DNA of 18,328 nucleotides, from contig DAIBSV010000017.1 in the NCBI GenBank assembly GCA_027415455.1, positions 1-18,328 on the forward strand, given 5' to 3'. A model generated the notes under the pieces. That model ran no database searches. It saw only the letters and a program-made list of their open reading frames with translations, and was not told where the DNA came from. Every line of letters starts with the position of its first letter. Position 1 is the first letter of the stretch. Source of the stretch: Nitrospirota bacterium. GTDB lineage: Bacteria > Nitrospirota_A > Leptospirillia > Leptospirillales > Leptospirillaceae. A program made the translations under genes and the position numbers. Below, piece by piece: positions 7,441 to 14,986 of this stretch.

Positions 7441-9434
7441 CGGGGAGTTCCGGGAGAAGAGTGAAAGGGATCGAGAATCACCGATCCGGGAGGTGCGAGG
7501 ATTTCGAGTTCGGAAAGAAGCGGCAGGATTTCCGACTCTGCCGTCCCGCGTCGCGGAAGGTGGTCAAGAAGGGGATGCCCGGGAGCCCAGTGGACCGCGG
7601 AGAAGGAGCCTCCCCGTGAGCGCTGCTCGAAAAAGCGCCGAAAGCTCTCCCGGAGTCGGACAACATCCCCGCGAAGAGGGTCGGGAAGTCCACTCTCCTC
7701 CCGGGCCAGGTGGAAAAGGGTCCGGGCGAGACCGGCATGAAGGAAGGTCTCCCCGTAGACGGACCGCTGGCCTTTGGGCAGGGCCTGAAGCCGGAGCGCC
7801 AGCTGGCCCGTCCGGTCGACGATGCGGGCCAGGGCCCCCGAGAGAGGGGCGGACTCCTCCATGGCGGCGATTCCGGCCAGGTCCCGGAGATCGGCCCGGT
7901 ACAGGCGCCGGACGCTGACGCTGGCCCCGACGGAGCGGACGAGACGCGTCATGGTCGCCGCCAGAAAGACTCCGGCGCTCTGTGCAATGGCGGCGTTCAT
8001 CGAGAGCATGAAGTTGGCGTGGTAGGTCGACGAGAGGGCGATCAGGCCCCCGAATCCGATAGAAAAGGCCAGCACCGGGATAGTGGTCTCCGGACGGCCG
8101 AGGAAAATCCCAGCCGGGATCAGCACGAGAGCCAGGAGAAGGGAAAGGGTCAGGAAGTCCTGGGCCATGGGGAGGAGCCCGTACAGGAAGAGGATTCCGG
8201 TCGCCGATCCTGCGGTCAGAAATGTCATGAACCGGAGAATGGCGGGGGCCGGATCGTCCTGGGCGGCGAAAAAGGAGGTGGCCACCGCCGCCATCATGGT
8301 CGCCGTCGCGCCGTCTGGCCATTCGGTCAGGATCCAGAAGAAGGAGACGGCCAGGACGGTCAGAAATATGGATAAGGCCGAGAGGGAGGCCAGAAGATGG
8401 TCCCGGTGGGGCGGCTCCTCAAAAACCTTTTCCGCCGGACCCGGAGGCTCCTTTTCGTGGCTGAGCCGCAGACACTCGGACAGAGCCAGACAGAATTCAC
8501 GGAGCCGGGCGGCCAGGTTTTCCAGCGCCAGTTCCGGCGGCCCGGCGGCTCCCGAAAAAGCCTCTTCCGGAGTCCGGAAGGAGGGGATCGGGGAGGCTCC
8601 CCCCTCCCGAAGCCAGGCCCGGGCCGTATCGAGAAGCTTTCGGCTCTCCTCGAGGCATTCGGGATACTCCCCGTGGATGCGCTCGATGTGGCGGACGATC
8701 TCCGAGAGCGAGGGCAGAAGATGGCCCATCTTGTAGCGGAGGAGGTCGATGCTCCGGAGGCGCGCCGGGTTCCGGGTATCGTAGGAGGCGAAAAGGGCGA
8801 GAGGGCCGAGGGCGACCTGCTCCACCGCCAGTCGCCCCCGGGCGGTCTCGAGGAGCGCGGTGCCGGGAGGGCTCGCGAGGATCCCCTCCCCCGTCTTCCG
8901 GATCTTTTCCAGCAATGCCGAGGCTTTTCCGAAATAGAGCCCGACCGCCGATCGGGGAAAGAAGAGCTCGTTGATGACGAAGGTCGCGAGGATGCCCAGG
9001 GAGACCTCCTCCACCCGCGCAAGCGCCGTGCCGAAGATCCCATTCGGATGGAGCACGCTCGGAAAGCCGATCAGGGCGACGGTGTAACCGGAGAGAATGT
9101 AGGCATAGCTCCGGGGGGTCCCGTCAATCAGGGAGAGATAGAGGCACAGCGCGATCCAGAGTCCGAGGGCCACGACAAGGAGGAGTGGAAGATTCACCAG
9201 GTTGGGAACGAGGAAAACGGCCATCCCCGCCCCGACAAAAGTTCCCACGAAACGGTAGAGGGCCTTGGAGCGGACCATGCCGGTATAGGGCTGGGCGACG
9301 ATGAGGACCGTCAGCATCGCCCAGTAGGGCTGGGAGAGATTCCACAGGAAGGCGATCCAGAGGGCAAGGAGGGCAGCGGCAAAGGTCTTGAGGGAAAACA
9401 GGATCTCTCCAGCAGAAATTGGAAAGAGTTTCAA
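7437..9434 (-). CDS. FUSC-family (AaeB-like) inner-membrane efflux permease
   Basis: The 665-aa protein has the FUSC layout. An N-terminal membrane block (about 10-160) carries WAMLTVLIVAQPYTGMVRSKALYRFVGTFVGA near 38-69. A long soluble helical region follows (about 165-350, rich in Arg/Glu). A second membrane block (about 350-495) starts in LSALSIFLTVLAVSFFW and includes EWPDGATATMMAAV. A soluble tail of about 165 residues ends the protein. It would export the substrate across the inner membrane with the adjacent adaptor. The start is TTG at 9434: AGGGAG at 9440-9445 sits 5 nt upstream, and the N-terminus MKLFPIS fits. Gene order here is permease, DUF1656, adaptor, unlike E. coli aaeXAB. Relatives include fusaric-acid resistance proteins, so the substrate is not certain. 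Confidence 0.92.
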   Translation of the reverse strand: MKLFPISAGEILFSLKTFAAALLALWIAFLWNLSQPYWAMLTVLIVAQPYTGMVRSKALYRFVGTFVGAGMAVFLVPNLVNLPLLLVVALGLWIALCLYLSLIDGTPRSYAYILSGYTVALIGFPSVLHPNGIFGTALARVEEVSLGILATFVINELFFPRSAVGLYFGKASALLEKIRKTGEGILASPPGTALLETARGRLAVEQVALGPLALFASYDTRNPARLRSIDLLRYKMGHLLPSLSEIVRHIERIHGEYPECLEESRKLLDTARAWLREGGASPIPSFRTPEEAFSGAAGPPELALENLAARLREFCLALSECLRLSHEKEPPGPAEKVFEEPPHRDHLLASLSALSIFLTVLAVSFFWILTEWPDGATATMMAAVATSFFAAQDDPAPAILRFMTFLTAGSATGILFLYGLLPMAQDFLTLSLLLALVLIPAGIFLGRPETTIPVLAFSIGFGGLIALSSTYHANFMLSMNAAIAQSAGVFLAATMTRLVRSVGASVSVRRLYRADLRDLAGIAAMEESAPLSGALARIVDRTGQLALRLQALPKGQRSVYGETFLHAGLARTLFHLAREESGLPDPLRGDVVRLRESFRRFFEQRSRGGSFSAVHWAPGHPLLDHLPRRGTAESEILPLLSELEILAPPGSVILDPFHSSPGTPR

Positions 9435-9439
9435 AAAAT

Positions 9440-9445
9440 CTCCCT
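9440..9445 (-). promoter_or_regulatory. Ribosome binding site fixing the TTG start of the FUSC gene
   Basis: AGGGAG on the minus strand, 5 nt upstream of TTG at 9434. No ATG or GTG lies nearby, so this site supports the unusual start. Confidence 0.65.
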
Positions 9446-9659
9446 GACGATAGGCCCGACCGGACGCCTTGCTGTCCGGAGCCGGACCGTCATTCTTCTC
9501 CCCTATCCGCCCGATGAATGAAACGGCAGGGTGGAAAAAACGGAACCCTCACCTCCCAGCCTTGATAGGACTCGAAACCGTCCGGATGCGCCTGCACCAC
9601 GACAGCCTCAGGACGTTTCCGGAGGACATTTCTCCCATCCCCCCTTGTGCCGGACTTTC

Positions 9660-9668
9660 ATTTTAACA
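9660..9668 (-). promoter_or_regulatory. Possible extended -10 promoter of the efflux operon
   Basis: TGTTAAAAT on the minus strand matches an extended -10 (TGnTATAAT-like). No good -35 is visible 17 nt upstream. Transcription from here would leave a leader of about 220 nt before the FUSC start at 9434. It is the most promoter-like stretch in the gap. Confidence 0.35.
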
Positions 9669-9869
9669 CAAACAGATTTCTTCGTGGTCACCGGCTGAAT
9701 CCCAAACACCGGCATTCCGGGAGAGATTTTTCTACCGGTCTTCCGATCCTCTCCGAAGGGAGACTGGAATTTTCCCAAAACCCTTGCGCTTGAGAGGTCT
9801 TAAGGGGCTCCTTGAGGCAAGTCTCCCGGTTTTCGTGTGAGCTGTCCCTATCACGAGGTGGCTCTTTCG

Positions 9870-10701
9870 TCACGCGACTCCTTGCGGGCCCATCAGCCGA
9901 TAGCTCCGTTCCCGGAGAGCCTGAAAGAACGGCAAGACATCTTCGGCCACTTTCAGAGGAAGCGCTCCGGCGTGACGGACGGCCCTTCCGGCGATCTGAC
10001 AGACCTGCCAGCGCACCGTCTGCATCCGGGCGCGCGCGAACGTTTCGGAGAGAATCCGTCCCCGAAACAGGAGAAAGAGGCCGTCGGCCAACGCCCCGAT
10101 CCGGAAAAAGGCGGCGTTGGCCTGTGTGTCCCCGATCGCAAGCTCCTTGATCCGGTTCCCGGAGACGTCTCCCCGCGGGTTGTACCAGTTCACGACCCAT
10201 TCGGGGATCTCCCGGTGGTTCGTGGCCAGAACCTTGGCCCGGGTCTCGAAGGACGGAGGCTCCGTCGGAAGACCCGGAAGAGGGACTGGAATCCGTTTTC
10301 CCACCACGATCCGGATGCCTTTTTCGGAACACAGGTTGAACACCCCGGCCTGGTGGCTCCCGCTGTCCTCCCGCCTTTCTCCTCCGCCGGAGCCCTCGTC
10401 CGAAGGCGTCCGCCGGGGGAAGAGTCTCGATCTCCGGAAGAGCCAGCACCCCCTTGTCCCGAGCAATCGTCCGGAGATCCTCCAAACTCCGGCCGCCTCC
10501 ATGCAGCCCAAAAAGAAGCGGCAGGACATAGGCCGAGGCCGGATATCCCGCTCCGCTCCCCGGATTGCCAAAGGCCCGGTCAATCTCCCTTTTGTGATCC
10601 AGGACATGAAGAAATTCCCCGAACGAAACCCGTCCCCCCTGGGAGGTGACCGGGTCGTCGGCCGCTTCGAGCTCGAAGGGAAGAACGTGCTGGCGTACCA
10701 T
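9870..10701 (-). pseudogene. Degenerate IS1380-family transposase (internal deletion plus frameshift)
   Basis: The 5' part (10701 to about 10384, about 106 codons) begins MVRQHVLPFELEAADDP and carries TSQGGRVSFGEFL, NPGSGAGYPASAYVLPLLFGLHGGGRSLEDLR and LPPADAF, matching the N-terminus of IS1380-type transposases. The reading frame then changes near 10380. The rest (about 10367 to 9870) carries DSGSHQAGVFNLCSEKGIRIVVG, NHREIPEWVVNWYNPRGD, NRIKELAIGDTQANAAFFRIGALADGLFLLF and QTVRWQVCQIAGRAVRHAG, matching the C-terminal half. Between the two, roughly 130 residues of the usual catalytic core are missing, judged from memory of the family. A further few residues are missing after KELAIG, where family members have a cysteine-containing loop. 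The protein cannot be active. Family assignment rests on recognised motifs. Confidence 0.8.
9870..10701 (-). mobile_element. Remnant of an IS1380-family insertion sequence (ends not found)
   Basis: Only the transposase relic defines this element. Intact IS1380 elements are about 1.6-1.7 kb with short terminal inverted repeats and 4-bp target duplications. Neither could be found in 9435-9869 or 10702-10956, so these coordinates mark the coding relic only. It lies between the MscS gene and the efflux operon, a likely former insertion point in otherwise compact chromosome. Confidence 0.65.
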
Positions 10702-10956
10702 GAAGTCGCCCCTTTCCTTTCACCCTTCGGGCGGGCAAACGAATGTCTTCGGCAACATCCGCTTTATCTGAAACGACAAGGGGTTTCTTGCCCCCCCATT
10801 TCCCTCACTCGATCGCGGTTTTTAGGGACCGCCGGAAGGCGATCGGAAGAGAACCATGAATCGGCCTGATCCCTTCTTGAAGTGGACCCTTTCGGAAGAT
10901 CGCGCGCGAAACCGCCTCTCCCTCTCTGGCGATCCATGCGGACGGACGAGGTCCGG
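10702..10956. other. Intergenic stretch between the MscS gene and the transposase remnant
   Basis: Contains no supported gene. Hydrophilic arginine-rich frames cross it but resemble no family. A short hairpin (CGGAC/GTCCG) just after the MscS stop lacks a T-run, so a terminator is not called. The left flank of the decayed insertion element probably lies here. Confidence 0.4.
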
Positions 10957-12039
10957 TCATCTCCCTTTGGCCTCCGGCTCTCCGACGGTCTGCGGAAAGA
11001 GCGCGACCCGAACTCTGGGAAGGCCGGAAGAGGCGCCATTCCGGAGATAGGCCAGCATCCCTTCCCGCACGTAGACCGAAAGATCCCAGCGGGACCCCGA
11101 GTCCCTGGCAGAAAAAAGGGCCCGCATCTGAACAGCTTTTTCGTCGAGACTTGTCACCTGGAGATTCCAGACCTGACGGTCCCACAGGGGGGATGACTCG
11201 AGGACGGTCTTGAGGTGATCACGCAAAGCCGGAATGTCGACCGAGTAGTCGGCATAGATATGGACATAGCCCAAAAGCTGGGACGACAGGTAGGTCCAGT
11301 TCTGAAAAGGCTGTTCAATGAAGAAGGAAAGGGGAAGGATGAGTCTCCGCAAATCCCAGATGCGGACCACCACATAGGCGATGCCGATCTCCTCGATCCA
11401 CCCCCACTCGTTGTCGACGATGACCACGTCATCGATCCGGATCGGCTGGGTCATGGCAATCTGGATGCCGGCGATCATGTTGGTCAGAAGAGGACGGGCG
11501 GCCAGTCCGATCACAAGTCCGGCCACACCCGCGGAGGCCAGGAGACTTTCTCCGAGGGCACGGATCCGTGGAATGGTCATCAGGACGCCTCCCATCGACA
11601 GGAGGACGACCAAGACGTTCAGAAGCCGTTCGAGCAGAAGGATCCGTGTCCGGACCTTTCTATAGGCCAGATCTCCCTCCGGGGCGGAAGCGTGGCGGGA
11701 GAGCAGCCTGCCTCCCAAAAACTGAGTCAGGGAGACCAGCGTCCAGCCCATCGTCAGGATGGTCAGGAGAGCCAGAACCCGGGTGAGGATTTCATCGAAA
11801 ATACCGGGGAAAGGGATCGCCGGGTGGAGGATCAGAAGCAGGAGTTCCATCGACAGAAAAAAGGAGGGCCACCGAATCACCTCGATCGGAGGTGGCGCAC
11901 CTCCGGGGGGCGGCTTTTCCGATCTGCGGCGCAAAACCGCGAAGACGAGCGTGTGAATGAGAGCCCCGGCGATGACGGAAAAAAACACCAGCGCGAGGGA
12001 ATGACTCCAGTGTGGCTCCGGAAGCCTGGCGAAGGGCAT
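10957..12039 (-). CDS. MscS-family mechanosensitive ion channel
   Basis: A 360-aa small-conductance mechanosensitive channel protein that would open under membrane tension during hypo-osmotic shock. Four to five hydrophobic segments cover about 10-185. The pore helix and beta-domain entry read GVAGLVIGLAARPLLTNMIAGIQIAMTQPIRIDDVV. This is followed by GWIEEIGIAYVVVRIWDLRRLILPLSFFIEQPFQNWT, the conserved MscS beta-domain signature, and a C-terminal alpha/beta domain. The frame is open up to 12075, but the ATG at 12039 is the better start because AAGGAG at 12047-12052 lies 7 nt upstream; the extra 12 residues of the longer form have no such site. Subfamily (YbdG/YnaI-like or other) is not resolved. 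It stands alone: 360 nt separate it from the upstream c-di-GMP gene. Confidence 0.93.
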   Translation of the reverse strand: MPFARLPEPHWSHSLALVFFSVIAGALIHTLVFAVLRRRSEKPPPGGAPPPIEVIRWPSFFLSMELLLLILHPAIPFPGIFDEILTRVLALLTILTMGWTLVSLTQFLGGRLLSRHASAPEGDLAYRKVRTRILLLERLLNVLVVLLSMGGVLMTIPRIRALGESLLASAGVAGLVIGLAARPLLTNMIAGIQIAMTQPIRIDDVVIVDNEWGWIEEIGIAYVVVRIWDLRRLILPLSFFIEQPFQNWTYLSSQLLGYVHIYADYSVDIPALRDHLKTVLESSPLWDRQVWNLQVTSLDEKAVQMRALFSARDSGSRWDLSVYVREGMLAYLRNGASSGLPRVRVALFPQTVGEPEAKGR

Positions 12040-12046
12040 CGGAATT

Positions 12047-12052
12047 CTCCTT
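12047..12052 (-). promoter_or_regulatory. Shine-Dalgarno deciding the MscS start
   Basis: AAGGAG on the minus strand, 7 nt before the ATG at 12039. It favours this start over the upstream in-frame ATGs at 12072-12075. Confidence 0.75.
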
Positions 12053-12354
12053 GGATTTCCGGGAATCGGCATCATTTTGGCTTGAGGGTGGGCAAGACGG
12101 GCACCAGGGGGAAGAGGCTGACCTCACGCCCCATTCTGGACGGGAGAAGACAGTCCTCTCCGGAGGAATTCCGACGGCGAAGGGCGCCCCGAAAAGATCC
12201 TCCCGGAAAAAGAGTCTCAAAATCGGGCTGGCGTGTCAATTTCGTGCGGACTTTCCAATTGTCGCGCACTTCGGCTTTTTTCGGGACAACCTGGCCATTT
12301 TTGGAGGGATCCCCCGGACTTTGTTCAGAGGTCGGGAGCGGCACCGGAGAGCAT

Positions 12355-12393
12355 CAGAAAAGAACCACCCCGTGCGGACTCTCTCCCGGCACG
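12355..12393 (-). terminator. Probable terminator of the kinase/c-di-GMP operon
   Basis: On the minus strand, 8 nt after the GGDEF-EAL stop, CGTGC-C-GG pairs with CC-GCACG (7 bp with one bulged C). It is followed by GGGTGGTTCTTTTCT. The T-rich tail is interrupted and starts several bases after the stem, so this is a weak to moderate candidate. Confidence 0.45.
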
Positions 12394-12398
12394 ATCTA

Positions 12399-14504
12399 TC
12401 ATCGGTCTCCCGCCAGGAAGGTCCTGATCTCGTCCGGGGGCTTCGGACGGCTGAAGAGGTACCCCTGGCCGAACTGGCAGCCGGCATCCCGGAGGAAGTC
12501 CCGCTGCTCCGGGGTTTCGATTCCCTCCGCGATGACTTCGACCCCGAGACTCAGGGCCATCGCGATGATGGCCCGGGCCAGGACGACGTCGTTCTCGTTT
12601 CCGGGAAGTCCCGTGACAAATGACCGGTCGATCTTGAGGCGACGGATCGGAAGCTTCTTCAGGTAGGCGAGGTTCGAATACCCGGTCCCGAAGTCGTCCA
12701 CCGAGAATTGGACCCCCTTCCGGTGCAGCTTTCTCATGGTGATCAGGGCGTCGTCGAGATGCTCCATCAGGAGCGACTCGGTGATCTCGATCTCGAGGCA
12801 GGCCGGATCGAACCCGGTCTCCTCGAGAATGGCCTCGAAGATTCCTGCGAGATTCTGGTGAAATTGCCGGGGAGAGACATTCACCGCCAGCCGAAACGGA
12901 GGGGAGAGATTCCCCCACTCGGAAAGGGCCCTCCGGAACAGCTGCTCCCCCAGCGGGACGATCATCCCCGTCTCCTCGGTGTAGGGAATGAAGTCGTTCG
13001 GACCGACCAGCCCCCGGTCGGGATGCTGCCATCGGACGAGTGCCTCCATGCCGACGACCCGGCCTTCCGCGAGGGTGACGAAGGGCTGGTAATGCAGGAG
13101 GAACTCTTTTCGTTCGAGACCGCGCCGGAGCTCGTTTCCCAGCGTCAGGAGCTTCCGGGACTCTTCGGTCATCTCCGCCGAATAGAAGCGGAAGGTGTCG
13201 CCCCCGGCCCCCTTGGCCCGGTACATCGCGATGTCGGCGTTCCGGAGAAGCCCTTCGGCCTTCTCCTCGTCGTCGGGAAAAAGCGTCACGCCGAGGCTGA
13301 TACTGGTGAAGAGCTCGTGATCCCCGAGGTTGAAGGGCCGGTCGAAGCAGTTCTGGATCTTCCGGACCACGAGATGGGCGTCCTCCGCCTTTCCCATGTT
13401 GGCGAGGATCAGGGCGAATTCGTCTCCGGAGAGGTGGGCCACCGTATCCCCCCGCCGCGACAGGACGGAGAGCCGCTCGGCGACTCCTTTCAGCAGGGCG
13501 TCCCCCACCGAATGGCCGAGGCTGTCGTTGACGGTCTTGAAGCGGTCGAGGTCGAGATAGGCCACCGCGACCTTCCGGTCCTTGAGGCGGGCCTCCCGCA
13601 TGGCCTCTTCGAGCCGCTCGTGGAAGAGGAGCCTGTTGGGAAGGCCGGTGAGGGCATGGTGGTGGGCGAGGAAGTGGAGGCGCTCCTCCGCGCGTTTTCG
13701 CTCGGTGACGTCCCGGAGGATGACGGTGTAGGTGACCTCTCCGTCCTCGGTGAGCTTTGAGATGCTGGCCTCCGCCGGAAAGAGGCTTCCGTCCCGGCGC
13801 CGGCCGAAGACATCCATGCGGTCGGTCATCCTCCGCGAGAAGTCGGGCTTCCCTTCGAGGGAAGCGATATGAGAGGTGTGGCGGGCCCGGAAGTCTTCGG
13901 GGATCAGGGCCTCGAGGGAGAGTCCTTTCCCCTCCTCCTCCGAATACCCGAAAATGGTCTGGGCGCCCTGGTTGAAGATCCGGATCCGCTGGTTTTGGTC
14001 TACCGAGATGATGGCGTCGGCGGCCATCGTCAGGATGTTCTGGAAGCGCGTCTCGAACTTCCTCCGCTCCTCTTCGGCCCGGAGGCGCCCCCGCTCCGCC
14101 GCGGCGTCCCGGAGCTCCCGCTCCACCGCAGGGAGGAGTCGTCGCAGGTTGTCCTTCATCACGTAGTCCTGGGCTCCCTGCTTCATCGCCTGGACGGCGG
14201 TCTCCTCTCCGATGGTTCCGGAGACGAAGATGAAGGGAAGGACGGCGTCGTGCTTCCGGACGATCGCGAGGGCCTCGGTTCCGGAAAAGCCTGGCATACG
14301 GTAGTCGCTGAAGACGATGTCCCACATCCGGCCGGAAAGGGCCTCCCGGAGGGCCTCCGGCGTCTCGACCCTCAGGGCGGAGGGAGAGAAGGCTCCCCGT
14401 CCGAGCTCCCGGAGGATCAGCCGGAAGTCGTCGTCCGAATCTTCGATCACGAGCACGTTCAGGGATTGCGACTTGGTCTCCATGTCGGGGATCCTTTCCG
14501 TCAT
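12399..14504 (-). CDS. REC-PAS-GGDEF-EAL response regulator (c-di-GMP turnover)
   Basis: A 701-aa cytosolic protein. A receiver domain spans about 14-130 (acidic EDSDDD near 21-26, phospho-acceptor Asp67 in FSDYRMPGFSG, Lys117). A coil is followed by a PAS domain (about 150-268, ending ILRDVTERK). The diguanylate cyclase domain spans about 275-440, and the phosphodiesterase domain about 455-698. The cyclase signature is SGDEF (359-363) instead of GGDEF, with an RRGD inhibitory-site motif at 350-353. The EAL domain looks intact: MEALVRW (486-492), NVSPRQF, EITES, VDDFGTGYSNLAYLKKLPI (602-620), and AEGIETPEQ. It probably degrades c-di-GMP; synthesis is possible but less sure. The ATG at 14504 overlaps the stop of the single-domain regulator as ATGA, so it is likely co-translated with it and phosphorylated by the kinase upstream. 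Confidence 0.95.
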   Translation of the reverse strand: MTERIPDMETKSQSLNVLVIEDSDDDFRLILRELGRGAFSPSALRVETPEALREALSGRMWDIVFSDYRMPGFSGTEALAIVRKHDAVLPFIFVSGTIGEETAVQAMKQGAQDYVMKDNLRRLLPAVERELRDAAAERGRLRAEEERRKFETRFQNILTMAADAIISVDQNQRIRIFNQGAQTIFGYSEEEGKGLSLEALIPEDFRARHTSHIASLEGKPDFSRRMTDRMDVFGRRRDGSLFPAEASISKLTEDGEVTYTVILRDVTERKRAEERLHFLAHHHALTGLPNRLLFHERLEEAMREARLKDRKVAVAYLDLDRFKTVNDSLGHSVGDALLKGVAERLSVLSRRGDTVAHLSGDEFALILANMGKAEDAHLVVRKIQNCFDRPFNLGDHELFTSISLGVTLFPDDEEKAEGLLRNADIAMYRAKGAGGDTFRFYSAEMTEESRKLLTLGNELRRGLERKEFLLHYQPFVTLAEGRVVGMEALVRWQHPDRGLVGPNDFIPYTEETGMIVPLGEQLFRRALSEWGNLSPPFRLAVNVSPRQFHQNLAGIFEAILEETGFDPACLEIEITESLLMEHLDDALITMRKLHRKGVQFSVDDFGTGYSNLAYLKKLPIRRLKIDRSFVTGLPGNENDVVLARAIIAMALSLGVEVIAEGIETPEQRDFLRDAGCQFGQGYLFSRPKPPDEIRTFLAGDR

Positions 14505-14929
14505 TCCGGAACCGGTTCGTTCAGCAGAAGCCAGTAGAGTCCGAGCTGGCGGGCCGCCTCCAGAAATTCGTCGAAGTTCACGGGCTTCCTGACGTAGGAG
14601 TTGGCCCCCAGGGAATAGCCCTCGATGATGTCCCGCTCCTCCCGCGAAGAGGTGAGGATCACGACCGGGAGGAGACGGGTCCGCGGGTCGGAGCGGATCC
14701 TCCGCAGAACCTCGAGTCCCTCCACGCGGGGAAGATTGAGGTCGAGAAGGACGAGGGCCGGACGTTCGGGGCCTCCCCCCTCCCCTTCTCCGAAGAGCCG
14801 GTCGAGGGCCTCCTGTCCGTCATGGGCCACGACGATGCGGTTCCCGATGCTCTGTCTCTTGAGGGCCCGCACCGTCAGAATCTCGTCGTCGGGATTGTCC
14901 TCGACCAGCAATATGGGCCTTGCCTGCAT
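14501..14929 (-). CDS. Single-domain (Rcp1/CheY-like) response regulator
   Basis: The 142-aa protein is one receiver domain. LLVEDNPDDE (7-16) supplies the acidic pocket, LVLLDLNLPRVEG contains phospho-acceptor Asp63, ILTSS contains Thr93, and RKPVNFDEF contains Lys115. The EDNPDDE opening and PVNFDEF tail resemble the Rcp1-type regulators that partner phytochrome-like and PAS/GAF kinases. With no output domain it would act by protein contact or as a phosphate relay or sink. GGAGG at 14935-14939 lies 5 nt before the ATG at 14929. It sits 57 nt after the kinase and overlaps the c-di-GMP gene, so the three genes form one operon. Confidence 0.95.
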   Translation of the reverse strand: MQARPILLVEDNPDDEILTVRALKRQSIGNRIVVAHDGQEALDRLFGEGEGGGPERPALVLLDLNLPRVEGLEVLRRIRSDPRTRLLPVVILTSSREERDIIEGYSLGANSYVRKPVNFDEFLEAARQLGLYWLLLNEPVPE

Positions 14930-14934
14930 GAAGT

Positions 14935-14939
14935 CCTCC
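14935..14939 (-). promoter_or_regulatory. Shine-Dalgarno of the single-domain regulator
   Basis: GGAGG on the minus strand, 5 nt before the ATG at 14929. It gives this gene independent translation initiation within the operon, unlike the coupled gene after it. Confidence 0.65.
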
Positions 14940-14986
14940 GATCGACCGCAGTTGTCCGGCGGGCTGGCTCAGTCCGGGACAGGGCG

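Larger units (their letters stand above)
9435..9869. other. Intergenic stretch between the FUSC gene and the transposase remnant
   Basis: About 435 nt without a supported gene. It holds the FUSC ribosome binding site, a possible extended -10 element near 9660-9668, and probably the decayed 3' flank of the IS1380-type element. Short frames on either strand show no recognisable family. I could not identify the terminal inverted repeat of the element. Confidence 0.5.
12040..12398. other. Intergenic stretch upstream of the MscS gene
   Basis: About 360 nt without a supported gene. It holds the MscS ribosome binding site, a terminator-like hairpin beside the upstream gene (12355-12393), and a perfect TTGACA on the minus strand at 12234-12239. 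No acceptable -10 follows that hexamer at 16-18 nt, so no promoter is called. The MscS promoter should lie somewhere in this gap. Confidence 0.5.

Noticed and set aside
9555..9585. tRNA T-arm-like string GGTTTCGAGTCC on the minus strand
   Set aside because: The stem does not close with a 7-nt loop, and no acceptor, D-arm or anticodon arm can be drawn around it.
9490..9657. Minus-strand frame containing AVVVQAHPDGFESYQGWEV, which looks protein-like
   Set aside because: It is under 56 codons between stops, only GTG starts with no ribosome binding site are available, and no family is recognised. It could be a gene relic but I cannot support it.
10930..10956. Hairpin CGGAC/GTCCG after the MscS stop as a terminator
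   Set aside because: Only 5 bp and no T-run follows on the minus strand.
12234..12239. Perfect TTGACA upstream of the MscS gene
   Set aside because: No acceptable -10 hexamer at 16-18 nt and the distance to the gene is long, so a promoter was not called.
12325..14325. A 666-codon open frame on the minus strand inside the GGDEF-EAL gene
   Set aside because: It is a high-GC shadow frame, Arg/Pro/Gly-rich with no domain, fully covered by a gene with clear REC, PAS, GGDEF and EAL motifs.
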